Positions 1 through 6,805 of a DNA stretch of 18,107 nucleotides are shown here, one piece after another; the stretch's first letter is position 1; each line of letters begins with the position of its first letter. Below the pieces are notes generated by a model. That model ran no database searches, was not told the origin of the DNA, and was given only the letters and a program-made list of their open reading frames with translations. This stretch comes from an uncultured Chromatiaceae bacterium (GTDB lineage Bacteria > Pseudomonadota > Gammaproteobacteria > Enterobacterales > Alteromonadaceae). Both the position numbers and the translations under genes were made by a program. The stretch spans positions 1 to 18,107 of the forward strand of contig CAMLSF010000071.1 of NCBI GenBank assembly GCA_946482615.1, read 5' to 3'.

Positions 1-87
1 CAAGTGACAAAACAACATCCAGAGTTTCAGCAAATATTGAGTTGGTGCCAGCAAAAACCAGAGCTTAATCCAGCTATTACTGACTGA
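1..87 (+). CDS. C-terminal tail of a gene cut by the left edge
   Basis: The first frame is open from base 1 and ends at a TGA at 85-87, giving 28 residues that end in KPELNPAITD. The tail is polar and rich in Q, with no recognisable motif, so no function can be given. It overlaps by 11 bases, tail to tail, with the minus-strand gene ending at 77, so the two genes converge. The open frame up to the edge is the only evidence; a chance open frame of 28 codons is possible, but the tight convergent packing fits a real gene end. Confidence 0.5.
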   Translation, partial: QVTKQHPEFQQILSWCQQKPELNPAITD

Positions 88-445
88 ACTCCTCCAGCTT
101 CGGATACTGGTTTAATACATCACAGGCTCTTTGCATGGCGTCGCCAAACAAGGCCGGGTGGAAATCGCCGTTTTGGCAATAGTCACGGCGAAATTGCAGC
201 AGGCTGTTGATGTCCTGTGCAGCTTTGGCTAATGCCTCCTGTTGTCCCGTCCCGTAATCCTGACCTATCGCATAAAAAGCTTTTTGAATTTTGCGGGTAA
301 CTACTGAATCAGACTGAGCCCCGGGCAGCGAAATATGTTCGGCCAGCCAGTCCAATACAGGTTCTGAGTAAGGTAGCACCCGCGGGTGATCATAAAATGT
401 CAGGGCACTGACGCACAGCAAACATAACAGTAAAAAATTGCGCAT
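77..445 (-). CDS. Small secreted protein of unknown function
   Basis: A 122-residue protein on the minus strand. It starts with a short signal-like segment (MRNFLLLCLLCVSALT, residues 1-16), so it is probably exported to the periplasm. The rest is soluble and mostly helical in character. It has two cysteines, C90 and C108, which could form a disulfide after export. The ATG at 445 has a weak CAGG very close upstream and a GGGG slightly further away. I do not recognise the family. It ends inside the tail of the preceding plus-strand gene, and its 5' end faces the long non-coding stretch upstream of ccoG, so the two genes are divergent. Confidence 0.6.
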   Translation of the reverse strand: MRNFLLLCLLCVSALTFYDHPRVLPYSEPVLDWLAEHISLPGAQSDSVVTRKIQKAFYAIGQDYGTGQQEALAKAAQDINSLLQFRRDYCQNGDFHPALFGDAMQRACDVLNQYPKLEEFSQ

Positions 446-812
446 AACCTGTTACCCCATCTGCGGCTTGATTGGTTATAACACAGCGCAGCCGACTTGC
501 CACTGTCAACCAGACAGCCAATACTGCCTTTAGTGTCAACTATGTTGACATAACGAAGCTGAACCTAAGATTAAAATTCAATATGGATCAGAGTGTTATA
601 TACTATAGGCCTTTGGTTCAATTATTGCAGTCAGTAAATTTGGTTATAACACAAAGCAGTCAGGATAAGCCGCCTCCCGGAGCTGATTACCGGCAGCAGA
701 CAGGTAAGATGCTTCAGGATTCGTCAAAACAAGGTGTGGTTTGTCCTGTATCAACAAGCTGCAATAAACAGCCTGCTACACTGATGATCAGAGAGCAGCA
801 CGAGGTATGGGC
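446..812. other. Non-coding stretch of about 360 bases with repeated motifs
   Basis: This is the divergent intergenic region between the small secreted protein and ccoG. It holds a 14-base direct repeat TTGGTTATAACACA (472-485 and 640-653), each copy containing the 8-base palindrome GTTATAAC. It also holds three TGTCAAC half-sites (504-510 and 534-540 forward, 544-550 inverted). TTGACA at 545-550 is a perfect -35 sequence, but the best -10 nearby (TAAGAT, 566-571) is only 15 bases away, so the promoter is not certain. A TATACT (599-604) is another -10 candidate. An open frame at 472-828 exists but looks like chance. Confidence 0.55.
504..550. promoter_or_regulatory. Putative operator: three TGTCAAC half-sites
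   Basis: TGTCAAC occurs at 504-510 and again exactly 30 bases later at 534-540. The second copy is followed after three bases by its inverse GTTGACA (544-550), making a perfect 7-3-7 inverted repeat. The inverse copy contains a consensus -35 TTGACA. This arrangement would suit a dimeric repressor or activator upstream of ccoG or of the divergent gene. I cannot name the protein that binds it; it does not match an FNR/Anr site (TTGAT-N4-ATCAA), which one might expect upstream of a cbb3 assembly gene. Confidence 0.4.
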
Positions 813-2231
813 GTGGATAATAAGATAGATATTAAAAATATTCCGGTTGAGGTGCACAAACCTGATCCGGACAAAAAAGCTAAGTACAACCCAAGAGATC
901 GCATCTATGTGCGTGCGGTCAAAGGCTTGCATCAAACATTAAGGCGCAATATTGGTTTTGTGTTTATGGCGGCCTTTATGTTGCTGCCCTGGCTGCAGTT
1001 TAATGGTCAACAGGCTATTTTGCTCGATATTGTTGAGCAGAAGTTTTATATCTTCGGTATGACCTTATGGCCGCAGGATTTCACTATTCTGGCCTGGATT
1101 TTTGTGATAGCGGCATTTGCATTGTTTTTTGTCACCACCTTTTATGGCCGGGTCTGGTGCGGTTATTTATGCCCGCAAACCGTCTGGACCTTTATTTTTA
1201 TGTGGTTTGAAGAGAAATTTCAGGGTACCCGCAATCAGCGTATGAAGCTGGATCAGGAGCCCTGGACCTTGAGTAAAGTGCTGAAAAAAGGTGCGACTCA
1301 TTTTAGCTGGCTGGCGTTTTCTGTGCTTACCGCGCTGATTTTTGTCGGCTACTTTACCCCTGTGGATCAGCTGTTTATCCAGTTTTTTACCTTTGAAGCC
1401 AGCTTCTGGGCTGCAGTATCGGTTTGGTTTTTTGCCTTTTGTACTTATGGTAATGCTGGCTGGATGCGCGAAATTATGTGTACTCACATTTGCCCTTATG
1501 CCCGTTTCCAATCCGCTATGTTTGATAAAGACACATTTACTGTGACTTACGATGCCAAACGTGGCGAAAACCGTGGCCCACGTGCCCGTAAAGACGCAGA
1601 CTACAAAGCCAAAGGTTTAGGCGACTGTATCGACTGTAATTTATGTGTGCATGTCTGCCCTACAGGCATCGACATCCGCAATGGACTGCAGTACGAGTGT
1701 ATTAACTGTGGCGCCTGTATCGACGCCTGTGACGACACCATGGATAAAATGGGCTACGCCAAAGGCTTAATCAGTTACACCACAGAACATAGTCTGGAAG
1801 GCAAAACCACTAAAGTCATACGTGGCAAATTAGTTGGCTACTTTATGGTGCTGGTCGCAGTTTGTGCTGCCTTTGCCTGGACCTTAGTGGTGCGCAAACC
1901 TGTGGTGATGGATATAGTTCGTGATCGGGGTTCTCTGTTCCGTGAAACCGACGAAGGTTTAATTGAAAACACCTATACCTTAAAAGTCATTAACAAGTCG
2001 CAGTTGGAGCAAACCTATCAATTATCGGTAGAAGGGTTGGATGACGCGCAGTGGATTGGCGAGAAAGAGCTGACCATCAAAGGCGGCGAAACCGCCAACC
2101 TGCCGATCAGCTTATCGCTGGATCCTGTGGATGCAAAAAGCCCTGTGCTGGAAATTGAATTTGTACTGCAGGACAGTGACGAGCCTGATGTTCGTTTAAC
2201 TCAGGGCAGTAAGTTCTTTTCATCACGTTAA
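807..2231 (+). CDS. ccoG: Cytochrome c oxidase accessory protein CcoG (FixG)
   Basis: CcoG is a membrane-bound iron-sulfur protein of the FixG/RdxA family. In studied bacteria it reduces Cu(II) to Cu(I) for assembly of cbb3-type cytochrome c oxidase. Numbering from the ATG at 807, there are membrane segments near residues 50-66, 92-112, 166-186, 195-212 and 342-362. Paired cysteines sit in WCGYLCP (C118, C122) and in MCTHICP (C225, C229). Two 4Fe-4S clusters follow: CIDCNLCVHVCP (C274, C277, C280, C284) and CINCGACIDAC (C298, C301, C304, C308). The C-terminal 100 residues are an Ig-like periplasmic domain. The full 474 residues match the usual family length. GAGG at 802-805 is too close to the ATG but sits 7 bases before an in-frame GTG at 813, which may be the true start. 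No ccoNOPQ or ccoS gene is in view. Confidence 0.95.
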   Translation: MGVDNKIDIKNIPVEVHKPDPDKKAKYNPRDRIYVRAVKGLHQTLRRNIGFVFMAAFMLLPWLQFNGQQAILLDIVEQKFYIFGMTLWPQDFTILAWIFVIAAFALFFVTTFYGRVWCGYLCPQTVWTFIFMWFEEKFQGTRNQRMKLDQEPWTLSKVLKKGATHFSWLAFSVLTALIFVGYFTPVDQLFIQFFTFEASFWAAVSVWFFAFCTYGNAGWMREIMCTHICPYARFQSAMFDKDTFTVTYDAKRGENRGPRARKDADYKAKGLGDCIDCNLCVHVCPTGIDIRNGLQYECINCGACIDACDDTMDKMGYAKGLISYTTEHSLEGKTTKVIRGKLVGYFMVLVAVCAAFAWTLVVRKPVVMDIVRDRGSLFRETDEGLIENTYTLKVINKSQLEQTYQLSVEGLDDAQWIGEKELTIKGGETANLPISLSLDPVDAKSPVLEIEFVLQDSDEPDVRLTQGSKFFSSR

Positions 2232-2262
2232 GCTGTCAAAAGCGTTAGACTAGGCTACCCAT

Positions 2263-2318
2263 AAATTGGGGTCAGATCACATTAGTTATGCATAACTAAT
2301 GTGATCTGACCCCATTTT
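2263..2318. repeat. Long palindrome of the GGGGTCAG (REP/RAYT-like) type
   Basis: Bases 2267-2314 form a perfect 48-bp palindrome centred between 2290 and 2291. It extends with one mismatch to 28-base arms (2263-2318). The arms begin TGGGGTCAGATCAC and end GTGATCTGACCCCA, with A-rich sequence before and T-rich sequence after. TGGGGTCAGA at the ends of dispersed palindromes is, from memory, the pattern seen with REP-associated tyrosine transposases in many proteobacteria; no transposase is present here, so this would be a solo, non-autonomous copy. In RNA it would form a very stable hairpin followed by U residues, so it may also terminate ccoG transcription, in either direction. Confidence 0.8.
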
Positions 2319-2338
2319 TATAGTTTCTACGGAATTCC

Positions 2339-3319
2339 ATGAGCACTTTTGATTTTTCTACCTTAAGTCCGGATTTAATGCTGGATGCCCTGTTTCATTA
2401 TGGCTTTGATGTCAGCTCTGGTTTATTACAACTGAACAGCTTTGAAAACCGCGTTTGTCAGTTCAGAGATGAAGATCGTAAAAGCTGGGTGGTAAAGTTT
2501 TACCGGCCGGAACGCTGGAGCTTAGAACAACTGAACGAAGAGCATCAGTTTGTGCGTGAACTGGCAGAGATTGAAGTGCCTGTGGCCGAAGCTGTTGAAC
2601 GCGATGGTCAGCAGGTGTTGTCTTATGGCGGCTTTTACTTATCGGTTTTTCCAAGCCGTGGTGGCCGTACATTGGAGTCTGACAACGAAAATCAACTGCT
2701 GCAACTGGGGCGCTTTTTAGGTATGTTGCATCAGGTCGGCGCGGCACGGCCTTTTGTCCACAGGCCAACCATCAACCACCAGACTTTTTTACTCGACAGC
2801 CAGCAAAGCCTGTTGCAGTCGGGCCTTATCCCGCCGTCATTGGAAAAAGATTATCAGGCCATGATGCAACAATTATGCGATAAAGTCGGTCCTTTGTATC
2901 AGCCGGAAAAAATCAGGCGGCTGCATGGCGATTGCCATATAGGCAATTTGCTGTGGCACGACGACAGGCCTTTGTTACTGGACTTTGATGACAGCCGCAA
3001 TGGCCCTGCTGTGCAGGACTTGTGGTTATTGCTCAACGGCGACAGGGCAGAACAAACTTATCAGCTGTCGTTATTACTTGAAGAGTACGAACAGTATTGC
3101 GACTTTGATCATAAAGAACTGCGTTTGATAGAGCCGCTGCGGGCTATGCGTATCTTGTCTTATATGGCCTGGATAGCAAAAAGGTGGAGCGATCCTGCTT
3201 TTCCAAAGAACTTTCCATGGTTCAGTACAGACCAATACTGGCAGCAACAATTGCGGGCGCTGGATGAACAGCTGAAATTCTGTGACCAGAGTCCACTTTC
3301 TCTGGTGCCTCAATGGTAA
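2339..3319 (+). CDS. srkA: Stress response kinase A (SrkA/YihE/RdoA)
   Basis: A 326-residue protein with the aminoglycoside-phosphotransferase-like kinase fold, close to the length of E. coli SrkA. SrkA is a cytoplasmic Ser/Thr protein kinase linked to survival of envelope and oxidative stress. Visible motifs are VVKFYRP (K53, likely ATP-binding lysine), the catalytic loop LHGDCHIGNLLW (D198, N203), and the metal-binding LLLDFDD (D215). The ATG at 2339 has a GGAA at 2331-2334 as a modest ribosome-binding site. As in E. coli, the gene lies directly upstream of dsbA in the same direction (47-base gap), which strongly supports the assignment and suggests co-transcription. The long palindrome at 2263-2318 lies just upstream. 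Confidence 0.95.
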   Translation: MSTFDFSTLSPDLMLDALFHYGFDVSSGLLQLNSFENRVCQFRDEDRKSWVVKFYRPERWSLEQLNEEHQFVRELAEIEVPVAEAVERDGQQVLSYGGFYLSVFPSRGGRTLESDNENQLLQLGRFLGMLHQVGAARPFVHRPTINHQTFLLDSQQSLLQSGLIPPSLEKDYQAMMQQLCDKVGPLYQPEKIRRLHGDCHIGNLLWHDDRPLLLDFDDSRNGPAVQDLWLLLNGDRAEQTYQLSLLLEEYEQYCDFDHKELRLIEPLRAMRILSYMAWIAKRWSDPAFPKNFPWFSTDQYWQQQLRALDEQLKFCDQSPLSLVPQW

Positions 3320-3366
3320 GATTTTGTTAGAGTAGTGGCAGTTTTATTCCAAGGAACATTCGAATA

Positions 3367-4002
3367 ATGAAAAAGTTAACAGCGTTGTTAGTAAGTGCTT
3401 TGTTATTGCCTGTGGCAGTTTTTGCCGCTCAGTTTGAAGAAGGTAAACACTACGAAGTGATTTCAGAACAGGCCACAACCAAACCTGAAGTGAAAGAGTT
3501 TTTCTCTTTTTATTGTCCGGCCTGTTTTGGTTATGAACCTAAAGTGCAGGCTTTAGCTAAACAATTACCAGCGGGCACTGAACTGAAAAAAGTGCATGTC
3601 GACTTTTTACAGCACGCTTCACCAGAAATTCAGGCTACTTTAGCTAAAGCTTATCTGGTGGCAAAAAATCTGGGTAAAGGCGATCAGGTCGCCAGCGCAT
3701 TTTTTAACCATATTCATGTTGATCGTAAAAGTTTCGCCAACGACGACGATATCAAAGCTGTGGCTGTGGCTCAGGGCATAGACGCAGCTACTTATGACAA
3801 AGCGATCAAAAGTTTCACTGTAGTTGGTGGTGCTAAACAAATGAAAAAAGAACAGGATGCCTTGTCTGCCCGTCGTGTATTAACTGGCGTACCTACTTTT
3901 GTTGTCAACGGTAAATACAAAATTCTGAATCAGGGCCTGAGCCGTGAAAATCAGGATGAAGAGTTTAAACAACTGGTTAATTTCTTGCTGACTCAATCTT
4001 AA
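3367..4002 (+). CDS. dsbA: Thiol:disulfide interchange protein DsbA, CPAC variant
   Basis: A 211-residue periplasmic thioredoxin-fold oxidase that would donate disulfides to exported proteins. A signal peptide covers residues 1-20, with likely cleavage in VFA|AQF. The active site FYCPAC (C50, C53) follows the first beta strand. The cis-proline loop is GVPT (P176), before the conserved VNGKY. The helical insertion lies between. The dipeptide between the cysteines is Pro-Ala, not the usual Pro-His of DsbA; in DsbA that histidine lowers the pKa of the first cysteine and makes the protein strongly oxidising, so a weaker oxidant is inferred. AAGGA at 3351-3355 precedes the ATG by 11 bases. It follows srkA and is followed after 16 bases by a second dsbA, so the three are probably one operon. 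Confidence 0.92.
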   Translation: MKKLTALLVSALLLPVAVFAAQFEEGKHYEVISEQATTKPEVKEFFSFYCPACFGYEPKVQALAKQLPAGTELKKVHVDFLQHASPEIQATLAKAYLVAKNLGKGDQVASAFFNHIHVDRKSFANDDDIKAVAVAQGIDAATYDKAIKSFTVVGGAKQMKKEQDALSARRVLTGVPTFVVNGKYKILNQGLSRENQDEEFKQLVNFLLTQS

Positions 4003-4018
4003 TTAAAAGGCGTGTTTT

Positions 4019-4666
4019 ATGTTGAAAAAATTACTGGTTGCTTTGGTCTTCGCTCCCGTGATGGCGCTGGCATCTGCTGCATCACCTGTGCAGTTTCAGG
4101 AAGGGGTGCATTACGAAGTAGTCGCAGAAAAAACGACGGCTCAACCTGAAGTTCTGGAGTTTTTTTCCTTTTATTGCCCACATTGCAAAGCTTTTGAGCC
4201 TTTTGCTCAGGCACTGAATAAGAGTCTGCCTAAAGGGGTCAGCCTGACTAAACATCACGTCGACTTTTTACAGGTTGCTCCGCCTGAGTTACAGCAGTCG
4301 TTAGCTAAAGCCTATGTGGTGGCAAAAAACGCCGGTCAGGGCGACCGTATTGCGGATGTAATCTTTGACTACTTACATAATCAGCGCGCCAGCTTCAGCA
4401 GCGAACAGGACATTCGCAACCTGTTGGTGGTCAACGATGTGCCCGCCATGTTGTTTGACTCAGGTATGGTCAGTCAGGCTGTAAATGATGAAGTTGCAGC
4501 GATGAAAAAAAGTCAGGATCACTACTCTGAAGCCAAAGTCTTAAGAGGTGTGCCTACGTTACTGGTGAACGGCAAATATCTGGTGAAGTTTTCTGGCCTG
4601 AGCCAACAGAATTTCCAGCAGGAGTTAGATGCGGTAGTGGCTTTTTTACTGACGAAAAAAGATTAA
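4019..4666 (+). CDS. dsbA: Second thiol:disulfide interchange protein DsbA, CPHC type
   Basis: A 215-residue paralogue of the preceding protein, sharing its signal peptide pattern, the FFSFYCP strand, a VDFLQ segment, a KAY-VAKN segment and the C-terminal GVPT-VNGKY loop. The signal peptide is about residues 1-20 (ALASA). The active site is the classical CPHC (C53, C56), with cis-proline P179. This copy is therefore the more canonical DsbA by its dipeptide. AAAGG at 4006-4010 lies 8 bases before the ATG. It starts 16 bases after the first dsbA stop and is followed by a terminator hairpin at 4691-4732. No dsbB is in the window, so the membrane partner must be elsewhere. Confidence 0.93.
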   Translation: MLKKLLVALVFAPVMALASAASPVQFQEGVHYEVVAEKTTAQPEVLEFFSFYCPHCKAFEPFAQALNKSLPKGVSLTKHHVDFLQVAPPELQQSLAKAYVVAKNAGQGDRIADVIFDYLHNQRASFSSEQDIRNLLVVNDVPAMLFDSGMVSQAVNDEVAAMKKSQDHYSEAKVLRGVPTLLVNGKYLVKFSGLSQQNFQQELDAVVAFLLTKKD

Positions 4667-4690
4667 ACAGCCTTTTACTACTCCAGCCAG

Positions 4691-4732
4691 AAAAAGACCG
4701 GTCTTGTGAAAACAGGCCGGTTTTTTATTTTT
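4691..4732 (+). terminator. Rho-independent terminator of the srkA-dsbA-dsbA unit
   Basis: ACCGGTCTTGT pairs with ACAGGCCGGT around a GAAA loop (with one bulge or wobble), followed by TTTTTTATTTTT. It lies about 25 bases after the second dsbA stop and is well placed to end the operon. Confidence 0.85.
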
Positions 4733-4751
4733 ACGCTTGTCGCCGATATTG

Positions 4752-4768
4752 TTGCGAACTATTCGCAA
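4752..4768. promoter_or_regulatory. Fur-like palindrome over a candidate promoter
   Basis: TTGCGAA-CTA-TTCGCAA is a perfect 7-3-7 inverted repeat. Read as a 7-1-7 Fur box (TGAGAAT-N-ATTCTCA), TGCGAAC-T-ATTCGCA differs at three positions. Its left arm contains TTGCGA, a candidate -35, with TAGTCT (4775-4780) as a weak -10 exactly 17 bases later, so a protein bound here would block the promoter of the TPR-like gene. Whether the protein is Fur is inferred. Confidence 0.45.
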
Positions 4769-4782
4769 TTGAAATAGTCTAG

Positions 4783-4812
4783 ATGACATCAATTCTCAAT
4801 TGGAGATGTCGT
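4783..4812 (+). promoter_or_regulatory. Leader hairpin holding the ribosome-binding site
   Basis: In RNA, bases 4783-4790 (AUGACAUC) pair with 4805-4812 (GAUGUCGU), including one U-G pair. Above this, AAUU at 4791-4794 pairs with AAUU at 4798-4801 around a CUC loop. The unpaired GGA at 4802-4804 plus G4805 is the Shine-Dalgarno sequence GGAG. The stem ends one base before the AUG at 4813. The structure would hide the ribosome-binding site, so it may regulate translation. Confidence 0.45.
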
Positions 4813-5247
4813 ATGGAACACTGGCAACAGATCATAGCTCAAGGCAATCAGGCTTTTACACAACGGCATTTAACGGCAGCAGCCAGCTTTTATCGTCAGG
4901 CTATTTCTGATGTCTGGCCCATCTGGTACCACTGCGCTTTTGTTCATTGTCCGCCGGAGTTGAGTCGGGAAGAGGCGTCGTTACCTACCTTTTGTTTATC
5001 CATTTCCATTCAGAATCTGGCAGAAACTTATGCGCAACAACAATGCTGGCGTCGTTGCCAGACTACTTTACGGCATGGTTTAAACTGGTTTGAGCAAATG
5101 CTGCAGCGTCTGGATGGAGACCATCCGGCCAGTATTGCTGTGTTGCAGGAGTCGGCCAGGCTTAGAGCCGAGTATCAGGCGGTGTGTAAAAGATACCGGC
5201 AGTGGCAGTTATCACTTTTACCGGCCAGCCGTCAGTATGTCCATTAA
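4813..5247 (+). CDS. Small TPR-like protein of unknown function
   Basis: A 144-residue cytoplasmic protein with no signal peptide. Residues 4-35 (QQIIAQGNQAF followed by AAASFYRQAI) look like a TPR helix pair, and residues 63-95 (SISIQNLAETYAQQ and a second helix) like another, so it may be a small protein-binding scaffold. It has five cysteines (C41, C46, C61, C78, C82) plus C125. I chose the ATG at 4813 over an in-frame ATG at 4783 because GGAG at 4802-4805 sits 7 bases before it. Upstream are a Fur-like palindrome and a hairpin over the ribosome-binding site, which hint at iron or stress control. Small TPR-like proteins of this size occur in Fur-regulated clusters elsewhere, but I cannot assign a family name with confidence. 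It converges on the catalase gene. Confidence 0.75.
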   Translation: MEHWQQIIAQGNQAFTQRHLTAAASFYRQAISDVWPIWYHCAFVHCPPELSREEASLPTFCLSISIQNLAETYAQQQCWRRCQTTLRHGLNWFEQMLQRLDGDHPASIAVLQESARLRAEYQAVCKRYRQWQLSLLPASRQYVH

Positions 5248-5249
5248 AA

Positions 5250-5273
5250 AGCCCGGCTTTCATAAGCCGGGCC
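5250..5273 (-). terminator. Terminator of the catalase gene
   Basis: GCCCGGCTT (5251-5259) and AAGCCGGGC (5264-5272) form a perfect 9-bp stem with a 4-base loop. On the minus strand it is followed by TTTTT, so it is a strong terminator for the catalase gene, lying about 20 bases past its stop codon. On the plus strand there is no T run, though the stem may still help end the TPR-like gene. Confidence 0.85.
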
Positions 5274-5291
5274 TGATGCTGTACTCTGTTA

Positions 5292-6728
5292 TTAACGCCC
5301 TAAAGCTTTAGCCACACCAGCGCCATAAGCCGGATCAGCTTTAGTGCAGTTGGCAATATGTCTGTCCTGAATAGCCTTGGACACGCCCGCCAGATTCGCT
5401 GCTGTATTGTTAAACAGGATCTGCTGTTGTGCCGGTGTCATCAGCCGGAATAAATCACCAGGTTGTTCGTAGTGATCGTCATCCACATAATGATCATAAC
5501 GGTCTGCTGCCCCTGTCATCGCCAAAGCGGGTTCGGCGTATTCAGGTCTGTTGTCCCAGACACCTTTGGAATTGGGCTGATAGCTGATAGTGCCACCCAA
5601 ATTACCATCGGTACGCATCTGACCGTCTCTGTGGTAACTATGGAAAGGACAGCGGGGCGCATTCACAGGTATATGGTTAAAGTTCACACCTAAACGGTAA
5701 CGCTGGGCATCCCCATAAGAAAATAACCGCGCCTGTAACATCCGATCCGGTGAGAAACTAACGCCAGGCACCACATTGGCCGGCGAAAACGCCGCTTGTT
5801 CCACTTCTGCAAAATGGTTTTCCGGGTTTTTATTCAGCTCCAGTACCCCCACTTCATGCAAGGGATAGTCTTTGTGTGACCAGACTTTGGTTAAATCAAA
5901 GGGGTTGTGTTTATGAGTCGCGGCTTGCTGCTCTGTCATGATCTGCACTTTTAAAGTCCAGCGTGGATAATCACCTGCTTCTATGCAGTCGTACAAATCA
6001 CGTAAATGGCTTTCTCTGTCTTTGCCTATCACTTGTTCCGATTCTTCTGCGCTCAGGTTTTTAATACCCTGGTGAGTGTGAAAATGAAATTTCACCCAAT
6101 ACCTTTCATTGGCGGCATTAATAAAGCTAAAAGTATGGCTGCCAAAACCATGCATATGGCGATAAGTCGCAGGAATACCTCTGTCACTCATTACTATAGT
6201 AACCTGATGCAGAGCCTCAGGTAATAAGGTCCAGAAATCCCAGTTGCTTTCAGCACTGCGTAAGCCTGTGCGTGGGTCACGTTTGACTGCGTGGTTTAAG
6301 TCCGGGAAACGCATAGGATCACGAAAGAAAAATACGGGCGTATTGTTGCCGACAATATCCCAGTTACCTTCTTCGGTATAAAATTTCACAGCAAAACCAC
6401 GAATATCCCGCTCTGCATCAGCCGCACCACGTTCACCTGCTACTGTAGAGAAGCGTAAAAATACATCGGTCTTTTTACCAACCTGAGAAAATAATTTAGC
6501 TCTGGTGTAACGACTGATGTCGTGAGTCACAGTGAAGGTGCCGTAAGCACCAGCGCCTTTGGCATGCATGCGCCGCTCAGGTATCACTTCGCGGTCAAAA
6601 TGGGCCAGCTTTTCCAGTAACCAGATATCCTGTAATAAAGCAGGGCCACGTGGACCTGCTGTCATAGTGTTGGTGTTATCCGGAACAGGGGCGCCAGTGG
6701 CGTTAGTCAAAGGGGGGACTTTACTCAT
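5292..6728 (-). CDS. katA: Monofunctional haem catalase
   Basis: A 478-residue small-subunit catalase that turns hydrogen peroxide into water and oxygen; with no signal peptide it is expected in the cytoplasm. The distal histidine is H55 in [12 protein letters not shown]. The catalytic asparagine is in [12 protein letters not shown] (residues 123-134). The proximal haem-ligand tyrosine is Y338 in [14 protein letters not shown], with R334 in the expected place. The length and the short C-terminus match the clade 3 type and not the large HPII type. The ATG at 6728 has GGAGAA 6 bases upstream. The symbol is a family-level choice; katB or katE-like names are used for similar proteins. The 130-base upstream region holds a 14-bp palindrome (6779-6792); no clear OxyR site was recognised. 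A strong terminator follows the gene. Confidence 0.95.
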   Translation of the reverse strand: MSKVPPLTNATGAPVPDNTNTMTAGPRGPALLQDIWLLEKLAHFDREVIPERRMHAKGAGAYGTFTVTHDISRYTRAKLFSQVGKKTDVFLRFSTVAGERGAADAERDIRGFAVKFYTEEGNWDIVGNNTPVFFFRDPMRFPDLNHAVKRDPRTGLRSAESNWDFWTLLPEALHQVTIVMSDRGIPATYRHMHGFGSHTFSFINAANERYWVKFHFHTHQGIKNLSAEESEQVIGKDRESHLRDLYDCIEAGDYPRWTLKVQIMTEQQAATHKHNPFDLTKVWSHKDYPLHEVGVLELNKNPENHFAEVEQAAFSPANVVPGVSFSPDRMLQARLFSYGDAQRYRLGVNFNHIPVNAPRCPFHSYHRDGQMRTDGNLGGTISYQPNSKGVWDNRPEYAEPALAMTGAADRYDHYVDDDHYEQPGDLFRLMTPAQQQILFNNTAANLAGVSKAIQDRHIANCTKADPAYGAGVAKALGR

Positions 6729-6778
6729 CGCAATTCTCCGTGTCTGCTAAACAAATCATTGTGTTGGGGGAACTGTCA

Positions 6779-6805
6779 CTGGTGATCACCAGACTGCAGA
6801 CTGGT
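6779..6805. promoter_or_regulatory. Palindromic cluster upstream of the catalase gene
   Basis: CTGGTGATCACCAG (6779-6792) is a perfect 14-bp palindrome. It is followed by a third half-site, CTGGT at 6801-6805, that pairs with ACCAG (6788-6792) around a CTGCAG core. The cluster lies 51-77 bases upstream of the catalase start, a position fit for a regulator site. I cannot identify the regulator. Confidence 0.35.

Noticed and set aside
446..812. FNR/Anr box upstream of ccoG
   Set aside because: I looked for TTGAT-N4-ATCAA on both strands and found no acceptable match.
472..828. Open frame of 118 codons upstream of ccoG
   Set aside because: It starts at a TTG without a ribosome-binding site, overlaps the ccoG start, spans repeats and operator-like motifs, and its product shows no domain, signal peptide or membrane pattern.
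1167..1511. Minus-strand frame opposite ccoG
   Set aside because: It is antisense to conserved CcoG sequence and its product has no plausible domain pattern.
2267..2314. Palindrome as a simple rho-independent terminator only
   Set aside because: A T run follows, so termination is possible, but a perfect 24-base arm with GGGGTCAG ends is far longer than such a terminator needs; it is listed as a repeat.
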